A stretch of 64,000 nt of DNA, taken from the NCBI GenBank assembly GCA_034359265.1, contig CP136890.1:95257501-95321500 (forward strand), given 5' to 3'. This document shows, one piece after another, positions 1-11,745 of the stretch. The number at the start of each line of letters is the position of its first letter. The first letter of the stretch is position 1. Position numbers and translations under genes: made by a program. A model generated the notes under the pieces. The model saw nothing but the letters and a program-made list of their open reading frames with translations. It had not been told where the DNA came from and did not search any database. This DNA is from Canna indica. Lineage: Eukaryota > Streptophyta > Magnoliopsida > Zingiberales > Cannaceae.

Positions 1-558
1 GGTGGCCCAAATTTTGTCATGCTCCTCGTGCTTTGAGGAACCTTGGGGGTTAGAGGCCTCATGTATAGTGTAGGAGAGCGTTGGCAAACAAAGCGGTTGC
101 CTTGGGCGGAGACGAACGAGTGGCCCATATGGGCATGCGACATGTCGTTCTTCGCCCAAGACAATTGCGGAGCTCGTCCTACACCCGGTTTTATGTTTTC
201 TTGCGTCCATAGTCCTGTAATGTTGTTTTTGCTTTATGCCTTCAAAAACCATTCGACCAACATGGTCTTTTGGGGGCGCAGACATGGAGTGCAAGGTTGG
301 CACGTGGTCCAACATATGCCCCGCGATGTTAAGTCGGGAAGCCCAATTCGGGACGGATTCGGGATTAAGGCTTATCCCTTGCACGGGATGCAAGGGTGCC
401 GCACGGGTTCTTCCGCTCAAAACAATTGGCCCGTGACAGTTGGTATCAGAGCAGATCTCTAGTAAGACGCACATTGTGCGCATAGCAAACTATTTCGTGA
501 GTCGCCAAAGATGGTGCGCAGGGCGTTGTCCCCTAAGACGCAGCGCAGAGCCGATGGC
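1..558 (+). mobile_element. Truncated LTR plus start of internal region of a non-autonomous LTR retrotransposon
   Basis: Bases 1-438 match the 3' part of the two LTRs of the complete element at 34068-37916 and end with the same TGACA terminus. They are followed by the primer-binding site TGGTATCAGAGC at 441-452, which is complementary to initiator-Met tRNA. About 100 bases of the GCGCAGGGC / CCCCTAAGACGCA internal repeat follow, and the similarity stops near 558, where AT-rich DNA begins. The copy is therefore broken on the right, and the window edge cuts its left side. The open frame at 43-462 is LTR sequence and should not be read as a gene. Confidence 0.88.
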
Positions 559-1800
559 TATCAAAATATGTTGGACAAAAAATATTTCAATATTTTTATT
601 TTAATTTAATTTTATAGACTTTTGCCTAAAGTATATAATAATTTTATAATTAAAAAAAATTAATGAAATATCTTTTTTAAAATACAAAAGATGTGTTGTG
701 ATTTAAAAAAAATATTTTTTATCAAAATATTTTATAATTTTTAATTTAAATTTAATTTTATATAGTTTGTTCAAAAATCTCTAACCAATTAAAGAGTTTG
801 AAAATATATTTTTTAGATTATAACACCTTATTTTTATTATATTTTTTTATATAAAATAAAATTATTTTTTAAATTTTGTTTATATATATATTTTTTAATT
901 TTTAATCAAAGTCTCTAACCAATTAGAGACTTTGGCCTAGGAATAAAATGAGTATTAAATTTATTAGGTTTCGATTTTAAAAATTTTGACCTCAAAATCT
1001 GAATCTGAAAATTTTCCTCTCCCAAAATTCGGTTTTGAAAAAATCTTGAAAAAAAACTTGTAAGTTCACTATCACAGTTATAATCATTACTTTGTAAGTC
1101 CTTAATTTTCGTACATACCTTATATAAATGATCTTCTAATCTTCCTAAAAAGTTATTATCCTTAGAAGACATTTTTTTAAAAAATAATAATTAAGTAAAT
1201 TTTTTTTAATTGGTCAAATTATTTTTAAAAATTATAAAGACAAAATGAAAAATCAAAATAATTTGAGAGATCAAAATATTTTTGTAAAATAATTTGGAGT
1301 CAAAATAAAAAGTAAAATTAAATTTCATGATCAAAATGAAACTTTTTGAACTCAAAGTATAAATCTACATAAATTAACTTGTCTTTTTATTCTCGTAACA
1401 ACATTAGTTAAATAAAATATTTAATGAAAGACTTTATAATTTTTAAGCGTTTTTTTTTACTTAATCTGTATTTTTACATTTTAATATTATTTATATACTG
1501 CGAGTAAATAGTTTGACACATACTTTTTATCGATTGTGACTAGCACAGTTGATGACAATACCTTATAAACTGTCTAGAGGTCTGAGGTTTGAACCTCAAT
1601 AAGATTCTATTTTTGTGAATTTTTCATCTTGTGTGATTTGTAATATCATTCTCGTTCTTGAAATGATATTTTTTTCTTTTAAAAAAATGCTTTTATTTAC
1701 TATCAATTCATCTGTCCGCAGTTTCATCTTTCTTACTATAAATATTTTACCCATTGCATTTCAGGCGAAAATGACCCATAATTTTGTCATATTTTTTGGG
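559..1800. other. AT-rich intergenic DNA, no gene seen
   Basis: This stretch is strongly AT-rich with homopolymer runs and short accidental frames. A short motif, TCTCTAACCAATTA, occurs twice (about 776 and 912). A tRNA-like segment at 1541-1597 is listed separately. No splice-compatible coding exon or conserved protein motif was recognised. Confidence 0.7.
1535..1625 (+). repeat. tRNA-like segment, possible SINE relic
   Basis: A box-A-like motif (TAGCACAGTTGATGAC at 1541) is followed about 45 bases later by a box-B-like motif (GGTTTGAACCTC at 1586-1597), the spacing of an internal RNA polymerase III promoter. No folded cloverleaf or intact acceptor stem is visible, so a SINE relic is more likely than a functional tRNA. 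A related segment, with the same TTGATGACA after box A, lies on the - strand near 59390-59460. Confidence 0.4.
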
Positions 1801-1802
1801 TA

Positions 1803-2362
1803 AATTAATGAAAATATCTCGAACTATTGAGTTTTTAATAAATTTGGCTCATACTTTTATTTGTAACTAATTTATACTCGAATTTTTATTTTGGTATCAA
1901 TTGTATACTCCCGTCAGCTGAGTGTTAAAGTGGTCGTTATATGCTGACGTGGACTGCCCAATCAATATAAATTAATTAATTTTTTATTCAAAATTGTCTC
2001 GTCATCAAATAAATTCACGCCAGCAAGACCAATTTAAAAAAATATTAAAAACATCTTCAATTGTTGTTTTTCTTTTTTTTAAGGTATGACTGACGTGGCA
2101 TTGAAGAATTTTTTAATATATTTTTTTAATTATATTGCAGACATGGATCATTTGATGACGATGCAACTTTAAATAAAAAATTGATTTATTTATACTGACT
2201 GTGCAGTCCACGTCAGCATATAACAACTACTTTAACATCCAACTAACAAGAGTATAAAATTGATATCAAAATTAAAGTTCGAGTATAAATTAATTATAAA
2301 TAAAAATATAAGTCAGATTTATTAAAATTTAATAATTTAAAATATTTTTATTAATTTTCTTT
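1803..2362. mobile_element. Inverted-repeat (MITE-like) element upstream of ARL1
   Basis: The two ends are imperfect inverted copies of each other over about 200 bases. AAATTAATGAAAATATCTCG at the left faces its complement near 2340-2362, and ATGCTGACGTGGACTG (1941) faces CAGTCCACGTCAGCAT (2204). The centre has no coding capacity. It ends less than 100 bases before the probable ARL1 leader, so it forms part of that promoter. The superfamily is uncertain because no clean target duplication was found. Confidence 0.65.
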
Positions 2363-2665
2363 ATTTTAAAATATATATATTTAAGGTGTTTTCACGTAAA
2401 TATTTAGAACTCCTATTTCTCTCACTCATTCACATTTCTTCCTTCTTTTTTGTACGAAGAATCTAAAAAGCGCAGCAACTTCGGGAACCGTCTTCCTCTT
2501 CCGAAGGTCCCTCTTCCTCTTTTCCGCTCGCTCCCTCTCCCTCGCTTTTCTCCTTTGATCTCATCCAGGATCGTCCGAAGGAAACAGGGTTTTGGTCCTC
2601 GGAGAGGCGATTTGATCGGGTGGATCGTAAACCTCCATCTCGGATTTGACCTATCTATAATTGCA

Positions 2666-5600
2666 ATGGGCATCCTCTTCACTCGGATGCTCTCCTCCCT
2701 CTTCGGCAACCGCGAGGCTCGGATCCTCGTCCTCGGCCTCGACAATGCCGGGAAAACCACCATCCTCTGTGAGCAGTCCGCCGCCTGCCCCTTCCTTCTC
2801 TCTGGATTTTTTTTTTCGGTTTGGATCTGTTCGTTTGATCCGGTTTTTATTTCAGATCGACTTCAGATGGGCGAAGTGGTTTCCACAATACCAAGTCGGT
2901 GGCTCATTTCCGCGCTCTGTGTCTCGTTTTGTTTGCTACTCGAAAATCGGTTTTGGCTAATCTTCGGTTAATCTCGTTGTGTTCAGCGATCGGGTTTAAT
3001 GTGGAGACCGTGCAGTACAACAACATTAAGCTGCAAGTTTGGGATCTGGGTACGTTGATTGACCTCTGAACTAGCTATTTTTTTAATATCTTCTCGTAAG
3101 ACACTATGATGGTAAAGCTGAAACTAAAGCAATGTGCCTAAATGGTCGGAATCTAGCAGAGTACACATTGTCCTTTTGTTTCATTTGGGCGCTTAGTACG
3201 TCAAGCGACAAGCTAATACTGTTGGCGGCAGTCCTTTGGTGAATGAGAAAATAGTAAATATCCAAGAGGGATTACTATGTCATGTACAATCGTCATCTTA
3301 TCATTATGATGTACTATCTATCTACACCTGTTTTTTTTTCCCAGAAAATAAAAGACAACTTTATGAACGAACAAAACCAGGGCCTGAAAGGTCCCTGTTC
3401 AAGATGCTGTTTAAGTCACGAGGCCGAATGGACGGCCATGCATCGGACGTCGTAGCGATAATGTGGCATGATTTGCAGCCAGTGGACTGCTTGATTTCAT
3501 TGTTGAAAAATAGAAAGCTTACATTAGTACAGTTTGATAAACTTAGAGTGAATGTCTTGTTGCAATCTCCAAGGCCCAGGAATTGACCTATGTAGAGTGT
3601 CAACCAAAGTTCTTGAGTTGGTTTCAATGACAACATTGGGCTGTTGCAGAACAAAGCGTAGAGCAGAGAGAATTGATCTACTATCTACACCTGTTTTACT
3701 CATGTTTTCTCTAGTCAATTCCAAAGGTGAAGTATATGGTCGCAATTCAGGACCATAATGTAACATACAATAAGTGAGGGACTTTCTTTGAGCTCCAAGC
3801 TACCTGATCATGCATGGATTATTGAAGCAAAAGCCTTGTCTCATGTCTTTTTTAAGACATCATAAATAAGGTTGCTCTGTTATGACTGGTGACATGGTTT
3901 TGAGTTGCTGAAACTGCTTCTATGCTATGCAAGAGTTAGGCTACACATACTAACTCTTCTCAAACTTTGTATTGGCGGGAGCCGCAGGAGCCTCGTGCTT
4001 TCGGATCACCTTTTTAATATTTAACCTGTAAACCTTTCCTAGCCTTTGGTGTGATTGTAGATGCTATATTTGTCGGTTCCTATCATGGATCAGACTAGTG
4101 TTACTGGCTGCAGTTTGGATTCCAAGTCAGACTTTGTTAGGTAAATGAAAATTAAACAGATATTCAAGTATAAGTGGTAATTGCTTTTATTTCAAGAACT
4201 CAAAAAAGTCTCTTGTGGCTCATTGGTCATGTATGTATTTAAAGTGTGTTATGTTTGGAAGGACTCTACTGTGTAGTCTATAGATGCTAAGTCTTAACAG
4301 CCACATTCACTTATATTTTATGAATTAATCTTGCTATTTTCTGGCATTTACCCCCTAGTGACTTGTATTACATTATTCCACTGACATCAAATTTGTTGTT
4401 TACCTGAACAGGTGGTCAAACTAGCATCAGGTAATTCTTTTTTCCCCTTCATTAAGTGTTTGCATTCACAGTTTTCTTGAAGTATATTTGTGGCTTGATT
4501 TTATTCAGAATCAGACTATCCAATAAATTTGGACATGAGTAGATGGCAATATTGTTGTGGATCAATACAAGAAACAACTCATTACTTCTTTCTTAACCAT
4601 AACTGCAGATCAGATACTACTCTCAGGCGGCCATTAAAGATCTTATATAGAACTTTTAGACCTTAAAACTATTTTTTTTTCTTAGGGTGGATTGAACATA
4701 GGTCTTTTCCCACTCTGTCATGAGGTATTCAGTCATCCAGAAATAGTGAATAAAGCTTCCTTGCTTCTAGATTTTGGATCCCTTTCTCCATAAGTATGAC
4801 TTGTAGGTATCCATGTTGCCACTTAGCTCTCCGAATAGGAAGGATATATCGAGTTAAGTTCAAACATGCAAGGCTTGATAGGCTTATTACTGATTATTTG
4901 TCTTGAGCATTTTAGCAGTTGATAGCTTGTTGCCATGTTTTCTCCTAGCAACATGGTGAAAATCCAGATCTTTTGTCCTCTCATTTCTCAAGAAATCCTG
5001 GAGCTAATATTAATTTTCTAGATATCTGCATATAACATTAAATTTTGAAGTTGTAAATCATGAGTATTGGTGGATACCCCCATGTTTGATCTATATTGTC
5101 AATTCAGGCTTAGAGAAAAGGCTTAATTAGTTGCTGCTAAGCAATTTGGAGCTCTAGCCTCTAGTTATTGCCTTCTAAAAATTTTAACTAAGTAATTGTC
5201 TTTATTTTCTTTGATATTGCATCTAAGATTGTATGTCCACACTACGTTAATTATGTTGAACTGGTCTACCTATTAAATGCTATATGTCACCTGGTTAAAG
5301 AATGAATCATTCAACTCTTGATAAGAAGAAGAATGATTTGTTTCCTCAGGAGAGTACTTCCAGCCATGCATATATGTAACAATAGAAACTAAGGTTGTTT
5401 ATCTCTGCAAACAATAAATGCAAGGAGCCATATCTGCAGCAGTTCAGTATCATGTCATTTTATGCTAGTGATGGTACCTTAATTGATGACAGACATGAAT
5501 AATTCAGCTTATGGATTTTCCCAAAACACTAAGTTGAATGTCGTAGGAACTTGTTGTTCCTGCTAAGTAAATCTTGGGCGAAGCATACAATTAGGTTTCG

Positions 5601-8600
5601 GATGCAAGATGACAGGAACAAGAATCTTGTGGTGCTCCCTGTAATGCTCAATTCAACATAAGGGTTTTAGAATGCTGAATGAGGGGAGCGTATATGTTGC
5701 TCAAGTGGGGGCGAGGACACTTATTTACAGTGCTATATTTTTGTCCTTTTTTAGGGTCACCTATTCAGCACCCTGTTATTGAGAGGCATGGCAATGCACC
5801 TCGGGCATGTTAAGTGACCGTGGGAGCATTCTGGCTTGCATGTGAAACCCGCAACAGTGGGTTTGGGCCTGTGCATGACACTCAGGCACATGGTTGTACA
5901 TTTGGTTCAAGAAAGGACTACTTAGAAGGAAGTCTTGGTTTTGTGATATGCTCAAGTCAGCGCACAACAAAGCACTAAGATGACTGACCCTTGGCAAGTG
6001 GAGTAGCCTGAGGTGAATATTTATCTGTCAATGACCACAAATTTATTAGCTAGATTTAGTTTATAGGTTGTTTCCTAAAAGGCAGTTGTGATGGCAATGT
6101 AAAAGGCACAAGGCATAGGTCCATAGGAGAAACTGTGATAACTGTACTGAATGTGCCCTATGTGAGATCATTAATCTATTTTGGCACATTTGGTAACTTC
6201 TAATTAGCTTGTTCTTACAAGTTCTGATTTATTAACTTGTAAAATGAACCATCACAGCAGGTTACTCATGACTACTTCAATGCTTTTATGTTAGACCATA
6301 CTGGAGATGCTACTTTCCAAATACACAAGCTATTATATACGTTGTTGATTCAAGCGACACTGATAGGCTGGTTACTGCTAAGGATGAATTTCATGCTATC
6401 TTGGAGGTATATACATACTGTGTACCTATTTGTTTCCCTTTTGTTATTTAGAGGACATGCATTTGTACATATTCTCTAAAGGCTAGTTTGATACTAGAAT
6501 AAACAGACATGACGGTATTTAGAATTCCAAATTAGACAACTGAACCATAAACTTAGCAGTTAGAATCCTAGAAAAATAAATTATTGTATAACATCTGTGT
6601 TCTACTGTTTCTAGATCTGATGCTTATCTTTTTTGTTGAGAGTATTAAGTAACAACGGATGGTAAAAGGAATCGATGGTCTATGTTGTTCGTGGCACAAT
6701 GCCTTTATGCAGTTACTCTAATTTTTTATTAAAGAATTTGTATTAAGTTTCTTTGTTGGTAAAGAAGCCTAGATTTTTGTTTGTTTGATAGTAATGATAG
6801 CTTGTTTTTTGCTGTCACAGGAGGAAGAGCTAAAGCGTGCAGTTGTCCTTGTGTATGCAAACAAGCAGGTGAAGGAACTATAGTTGCTATTTATCTACCA
6901 TATCTGAAACTTGAATAGTAAATCATCTTCTAACTTGAATAATTTTTTAATACATTAATTTAGACTTGTTTGGCAGTTGTAAATGGTTTCTGGTTGTGTG
7001 TGTGTGTGTGTGTTTTAGATGCGGATTCTTCAAACTCTGGCATTCACTTAAAACAAATGTATATGAAAAATTCTTAGACTTCAAATAAATGTCTTTAGTA
7101 TCACAGCTTCATTTTTTGTTCATATCTAGCAGTTTCCTCCCTCTCTCAAACCAATGTGTCTGTGTTTTTCTTTTTTTCCCCTTCTTTTAGATGCTGATTC
7201 TTCAAACTACAAATGCAGATATGAAGAACTCTTAGACTTCAAAGAAACATGTCTTTAGTATCATAGAAACCTTTGTTAGTATTACTGTATTAGTAATTCA
7301 TACCAAAACATCATAAGAAATTTTGTTGGAGAGAGGGAGAAAACTGCTAGATATGAACAGAAATTAAAGCTGTGAATTGTAAGCCTTATTTGTTCCAAAT
7401 ATTAGAGATAAAGCATGGGTATTCAGCTCAGCTGCAACAAAAAAAAAAATACTTTTGTACAATTTCTAGAAGAATTATTTAACTAATATGTTGTCTTTGT
7501 TTATACCCTTTGTCTCAATATGCAGGATCTTCCTGGTGCTCTGGACGACGCAGCAATAACAGAAGCCTTAGAACTCCACAAGATAAAAAATCGCCAGTGG
7601 GCTATCTTTAAAACTTCAGCTATAAAAGGAGAAGGGCTATTTGAAGGATTGGATTGGTACGCTCAACCATCTCTCAGTTAGCATTAACTTTTAGGTCCTT
7701 AGCGCTATCTCTTTATCTTTCTGGTGCACTTAATGTCATGGCTGCGTTTATCACCCACCTAATTTTGATGGATCTGTATTGGTTGCAATGTCCAAATAAA
7801 TTATTTAGATAAAAGAACACTAATGAAAAATAAGGCTTAACTACAAAGTGTTTTATTCTTCATTTTGGGTACATGTGCTTTCACCATTAGTGGATTGCAC
7901 ACCTTCGGTTAGAGACATTTTGTTAATTCATCACGTTAATGCCCTCAGCCCATTGCGCTTGTGGGTCAGGGCACATCTTGGAGGGTAGTAAGCTTAGGCC
8001 GAGGAAAATGTTGAAATTACCCTCATGAACAAGTCATTATTTCTCTTCCTATTCCTTAGTTTGTTAGGCAACAAATTTAGATTGAAGGTTGATAAACTAA
8101 GAAGATGAAAAAAAAGAAGTGATCACATGCATTTACCATGATGAATTAATGGTAGGTTCCTAATTTGCTTAGGAATGTACGCAATAACTGGTGTTTCAAC
8201 AACTCTTTAAAATCTCACTTGGAGGTTGCTATTGAGGGCGCTCTCTTGTTCCAACTTAGTGGGCCTGCATGATCTATTATTATTGTGGGTTCACCTTGCA
8301 TTTCTTTTTCTACCGATGTTAGGATGATTTCTTTTTCTTTTTTCTTCTTCCTCCCTCTACCTTCCATGCTTGTATCTTTCATTACTTATGAATAATACAA
8401 GATTTCTTTCATATAAAAAACCCCCAAAAGTAGTGCTAAAAATCCATTTCCACAAAAGGAAATTATTCTAATCGTGTGGACAATTTGTTTCTGATTTCTT
8501 GCATTGTTTGCTACTTTTTGTATTTGTGTGAAATTTCTATACTCCACTGACCTGTGCTTCTGTATGAAGTGGAAGAGATTGAGATTTATTATCATTAAAA

Positions 8601-8676
8601 GGATTCAATAAGTTTTACTGAAACTGAGTATTTTGGTGACAGGCTCAGTAACACGCTGAAGTCCGGTGGAGCCTAA
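2666..8676 (+). CDS. ARL1: ADP-ribosylation factor-like GTPase 1 (ARL1 type), 8 exons, 182 aa
   Basis: The coding exons are 2666-2768, 2856-2894, 2987-3049, 4412-4430, 6295-6406, 6821-6868, 7526-7656 and 8643-8676. All introns are GT-AG and the joined frame is 183 codons including TAA, the usual ARL1 length. The protein begins MGILFTRM, so Gly2 is available for N-myristoylation. It has the P-loop GLDNAGKT (24-31), the switch I threonine T48, the G3 motif DLGGQ (67-71, catalytic Q71) and the NKQD guanine-specificity motif (126-129). ARL1 proteins act at the trans-Golgi, recruiting GRIP-domain tethers; that role here is inferred from the family. Exon 4 is only 19 bases long and encodes the end of the G3 motif. 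Introns 3 and 4 are the longest, and introns 3 and 6 hold repeats listed separately. The spliced product is ARL-like throughout, so an active gene is likely. Confidence 0.95.
3360..3766 (-). pseudogene. Decayed retroelement RNase H-like domain in ARL1 intron 3
   Basis: The - strand translation contains [20 protein letters not shown] followed by [19 protein letters not shown]. This resembles the RVT_3-type RNase H domain of plant non-LTR retrotransposons, with the ETN segment where an ETD catalytic segment is usual. A second frame continues with [17 protein letters not shown], the expected downstream strand and loop, so at least one frameshift separates them. Stops and the lack of reverse transcriptase around it show a dead fragment. 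It lies antisense to ARL1. The family call rests on motif recall and would need a profile search. Confidence 0.5.
6994..7012. repeat. (TG)n microsatellite in ARL1 intron 6
   Basis: A short uninterrupted run of TG dinucleotides between exon 6 and exon 7 of ARL1. Confidence 0.9.
7101..7376. repeat. Short inverted-repeat hairpin in ARL1 intron 6
   Basis: The left arm at 7101-7149 (containing GTTCATATCTAGCAGTTTCC) is repeated in inverted orientation at 7326-7376 (containing AAAACTGCTAGATATGAAC). The arms are about 50 bases with few mismatches and the loop is about 180 bases. A separate direct duplication, starting TAGATGCGGATTCTTCAAAC at 7016 and again at 7189, overlaps it. It could be a small MITE; no target duplication was identified. 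Confidence 0.65.
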
Positions 8677-11600
8677 ATTTTGGTGAGGAATTCTAAGATG
8701 TAGTCAGGCTCGATGCAGGGATTAATGGACAGGTATTGGCTGGGCAAAACAATCAACAAGATGTTTGTACACTGATTTCTTTTTCTTGTGCTGTCATAAA
8801 GCTATTACACAAAGATCGACTTGTAAAGAGATTTTAAGTGATTGATTTGCACGTTGTACACATCTTTTAGACGGTGATTCATAGATCGATATTCCTGTGA
8901 GGATTGGGAATTTTTCTATCACCTACTTTTACAGAGAATATTTTTCTAACCGAATATAGGTTGTGTTGTTTACTTGTTTTTTTAGAAAAAATACGCTATT
9001 ATTTTGCTGTGGGATATGAGACTCACGAGACGGACCGACTCGGATTCTTTTGGCAATGTGTGCTGCAATAACTTTCACACGTGCAGATAAACCTGTAAGA
9101 CTTATTATTCCATTGTGCTGTGTCTGCTGAGAAAACCAGTTTCTAGATTTGCGGCTCCATCGGTCTTCAAAAGAGCATGCTAAATTTATCATCCCGTCTG
9201 TTCATGTTTATACGATATTTTCTGCTATTCGAAAATATCATAGCTCTGGATCCAGGGATAATTATCACTTGTAGTCTTTGACGACAAGTTAGAACAAGTT
9301 CGTCGCTCAAAGGGGTCACTAATCTCCTAGCATTATTAAGAACGATACGAGTCATACAGAAGAAATTGTATTTTGAGTATTACTATATTTTTTTAAAAAT
9401 CAGTTTAATTCTTCGTCGATAATTTCATCAATAATCATAAGTACTTTATTATAAGTGAGTATTAAAAAAATTATTAGACACGTGTTAATTTTTTTTATCA
9501 TTTCTAATAGTCTTTCTAGTTTGTTTGATACAGTCGACGGGACAGTCATGCACGATATAAGATTAGGGACGGTTTAATGCCCACTTATTTTGTACGCCAT
9601 TCATTAACATCAACTATGTATGAAAAAAAATTCTTATTGGTTTTTAAGAAATTGTCTCCAACTCTTGCTGACGTGGAACTAAAATCTTATCAATAATAAG
9701 GTGATTTGTAACTATCGATTCCTCTTAATAGTGATTAGACCACCTCAATTAAGGGTGAGTGACTGGATCTGTTATGATAATTTAAAAATATAACAAATAG
9801 ATTACAGTCACTTAAATTAAGAGTGATTCATGCTGCATCTGATGTACCAAATGACAGTTATGATACATGATTTTTCCCCGCATCTTCTCTCCTTTACCGC
9901 AATATTTTTAAACATGGTCTAAATCCCAAATCGATTAAGTTTTGAATTTCCGAATTTGATGAATCCAGTCGATCCATCTGACTCAAGTAAAAATAGTAAC
10001 AAATTTGAGACAATGGTTCAGGGTTAATTGGGTCTAAATAATCCACATTTTGTTTGATTGGTTCCTCTTCAAATTTGACCATTTTAAAACAAAATTAGAC
10101 AAAATTCGATATTGATTCAGACTAAATTGAGCTAACTGATTCATCCAATTAGTTTCCCAAAATTGACTTTATAAAAGACTAAAAAATTAGATTTCTAAAA
10201 TATTGCCTCACCCAAAGCGGCACATGTTGAACCAAGATAGGTTCTACTTACGGACGACTCTGCGGCCGGTCCATTCCGCAACAAAAATTTGCGGTTCTGG
10301 TAGGGTTCTTATAAAATTATAATTCCTTAAATCCCACCAATCATAATTCAGAATTTAATAGGATACACTCTTCAAATAAATTTGCCAAATACGATCTACG
10401 CCGAGTTTGCCTTGCATTTCCTAAGACCCAGATTAGATATAGTGGGGAAGAACAAAACCAATCTACTGAATCCCACTGAAAGCCAATACAACCCCACCGT
10501 CCGCACCGCAGCAAGTTTGATGGAGAATCATCGCCAAGTCCAAAGGGATCACGTGGTATGTCCCCACTCGCCCACCATGCACCGCGTCCTCTTCGCCCCG
10601 CACATTAAAACCTGGGCCCCATAGCCTTTTTGCCGCCCGGCTTCCTTCGAGATCCGCTACAGGCGCGTCGGCCGTCTCGTGTTTGGATATCGAAGCCTCA
10701 CCGCCTGTCTGCCTCAGTCTTCCAGTCACCCGTGTTTGAACGGCAAACTTTAAAGCTGAGCTTGTAGCGGATCCTCGCTGCCTGCAGTGACGGCAGCCTA
10801 GTCGTCACACAGAGCGTGAAACATCATCATTTTGGAGGGACGACTGCCCTCGTGGTTTAGTGAGCAAGTTCGCGACAACCAAATCCAACTACACGTCAAA
10901 TATTAAATATTACCCACCCATGAAAAGAATCAAGATAAAATAAACAAAAATATATTAATAAAGTGCGCGTGTTCCTTGAATCCGTGATCGACCAACAAAA
11001 TTTTACCTTTCAGTGTGTTATCTTTCAAGTTTTAACCTACCTCTAACTGTATTATGTATTACGGTTGGAATCTCATGAAATTAAGAACTCGTGATCGACC
11101 AACAAAATATTTAAGAAACAATGCATTTTATTAGTAAAATTCAAGCTCTCATGAAAAATGCCTAAATTAAGAACTCGCGCTCAGGAACACGAGCTTCCGC
11201 TCTATTTTGAAACATTCAAATATTTCTAAATGGAAGGGATTACCCGCACGGCCGCACTTGTCACTTATTATACTGAAATATGAATACCATTATGTATAAA
11301 GTATGTTTTGTAATTTGTCGTATTACTAAAATCAGTAAATGCATTTCTAGGTCAAAAACGTGATTCTTCTCTATAAATAAATAAACCACGTTAAAAATTC
11401 ATGACTCGCTCATCTTTTTAATCACTGATCGCGACGTCAACGTGTACTGGAGCCGACCCACGTGGTACTCCACGTGATGCTTCGGTTCGCCAAAAGTCGA
11501 AACACCTCACTACTCTAGCTTGTGGGTCCCGCACGACATAGGCGATTCATTTGGCTTTCGCCAATAAGAAAATTCACCAAGGTTTCGTGGCTCGCAACCG

Positions 11601-11745
11601 CTCCACGTCCCCCCTCTCCTCGCCCGTCACACCAACCCTAACTCTATTTCCGCGGCGAAATAGCAATTAAAATATATTAAATTAAAAAGGCTTGGCTTAA
11701 TTTAAACCAACACCTTGGAGCAAAAACGTGAGGAAGAGAGAGGAG
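8677..11745. other. Intergenic region between ARL1 and the CONSTANS-like gene
   Basis: The ARL1 3' UTR occupies the first few hundred bases. The rest is mostly AT-rich without recognisable exons. A GC-richer island at about 10240-10860 contains only unconvincing frames. The last 350 bases are the presumed promoter and leader of the CONSTANS-like gene. Confidence 0.6.
11459..11476. promoter_or_regulatory. Pair of G-boxes upstream of the CONSTANS-like gene
   Basis: Two CACGTG hexamers lie at 11459-11464 and 11471-11476, about 270 bases upstream of the start codon. An ACGT core in GACGTCAACGTG lies just before them at about 11433. Paired G-boxes are typical binding sites for bZIP (HY5-like) and bHLH (PIF-like) light and clock regulators. 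The link to this gene is inferred from position. Confidence 0.5.

Noticed and set aside
10538..10556. TCCAAAGGGATCACGTGG resembles the start of miR393
   Set aside because: Only about the first 12 bases agree, and no facing arm that would make a precursor hairpin was seen within 200 bases.
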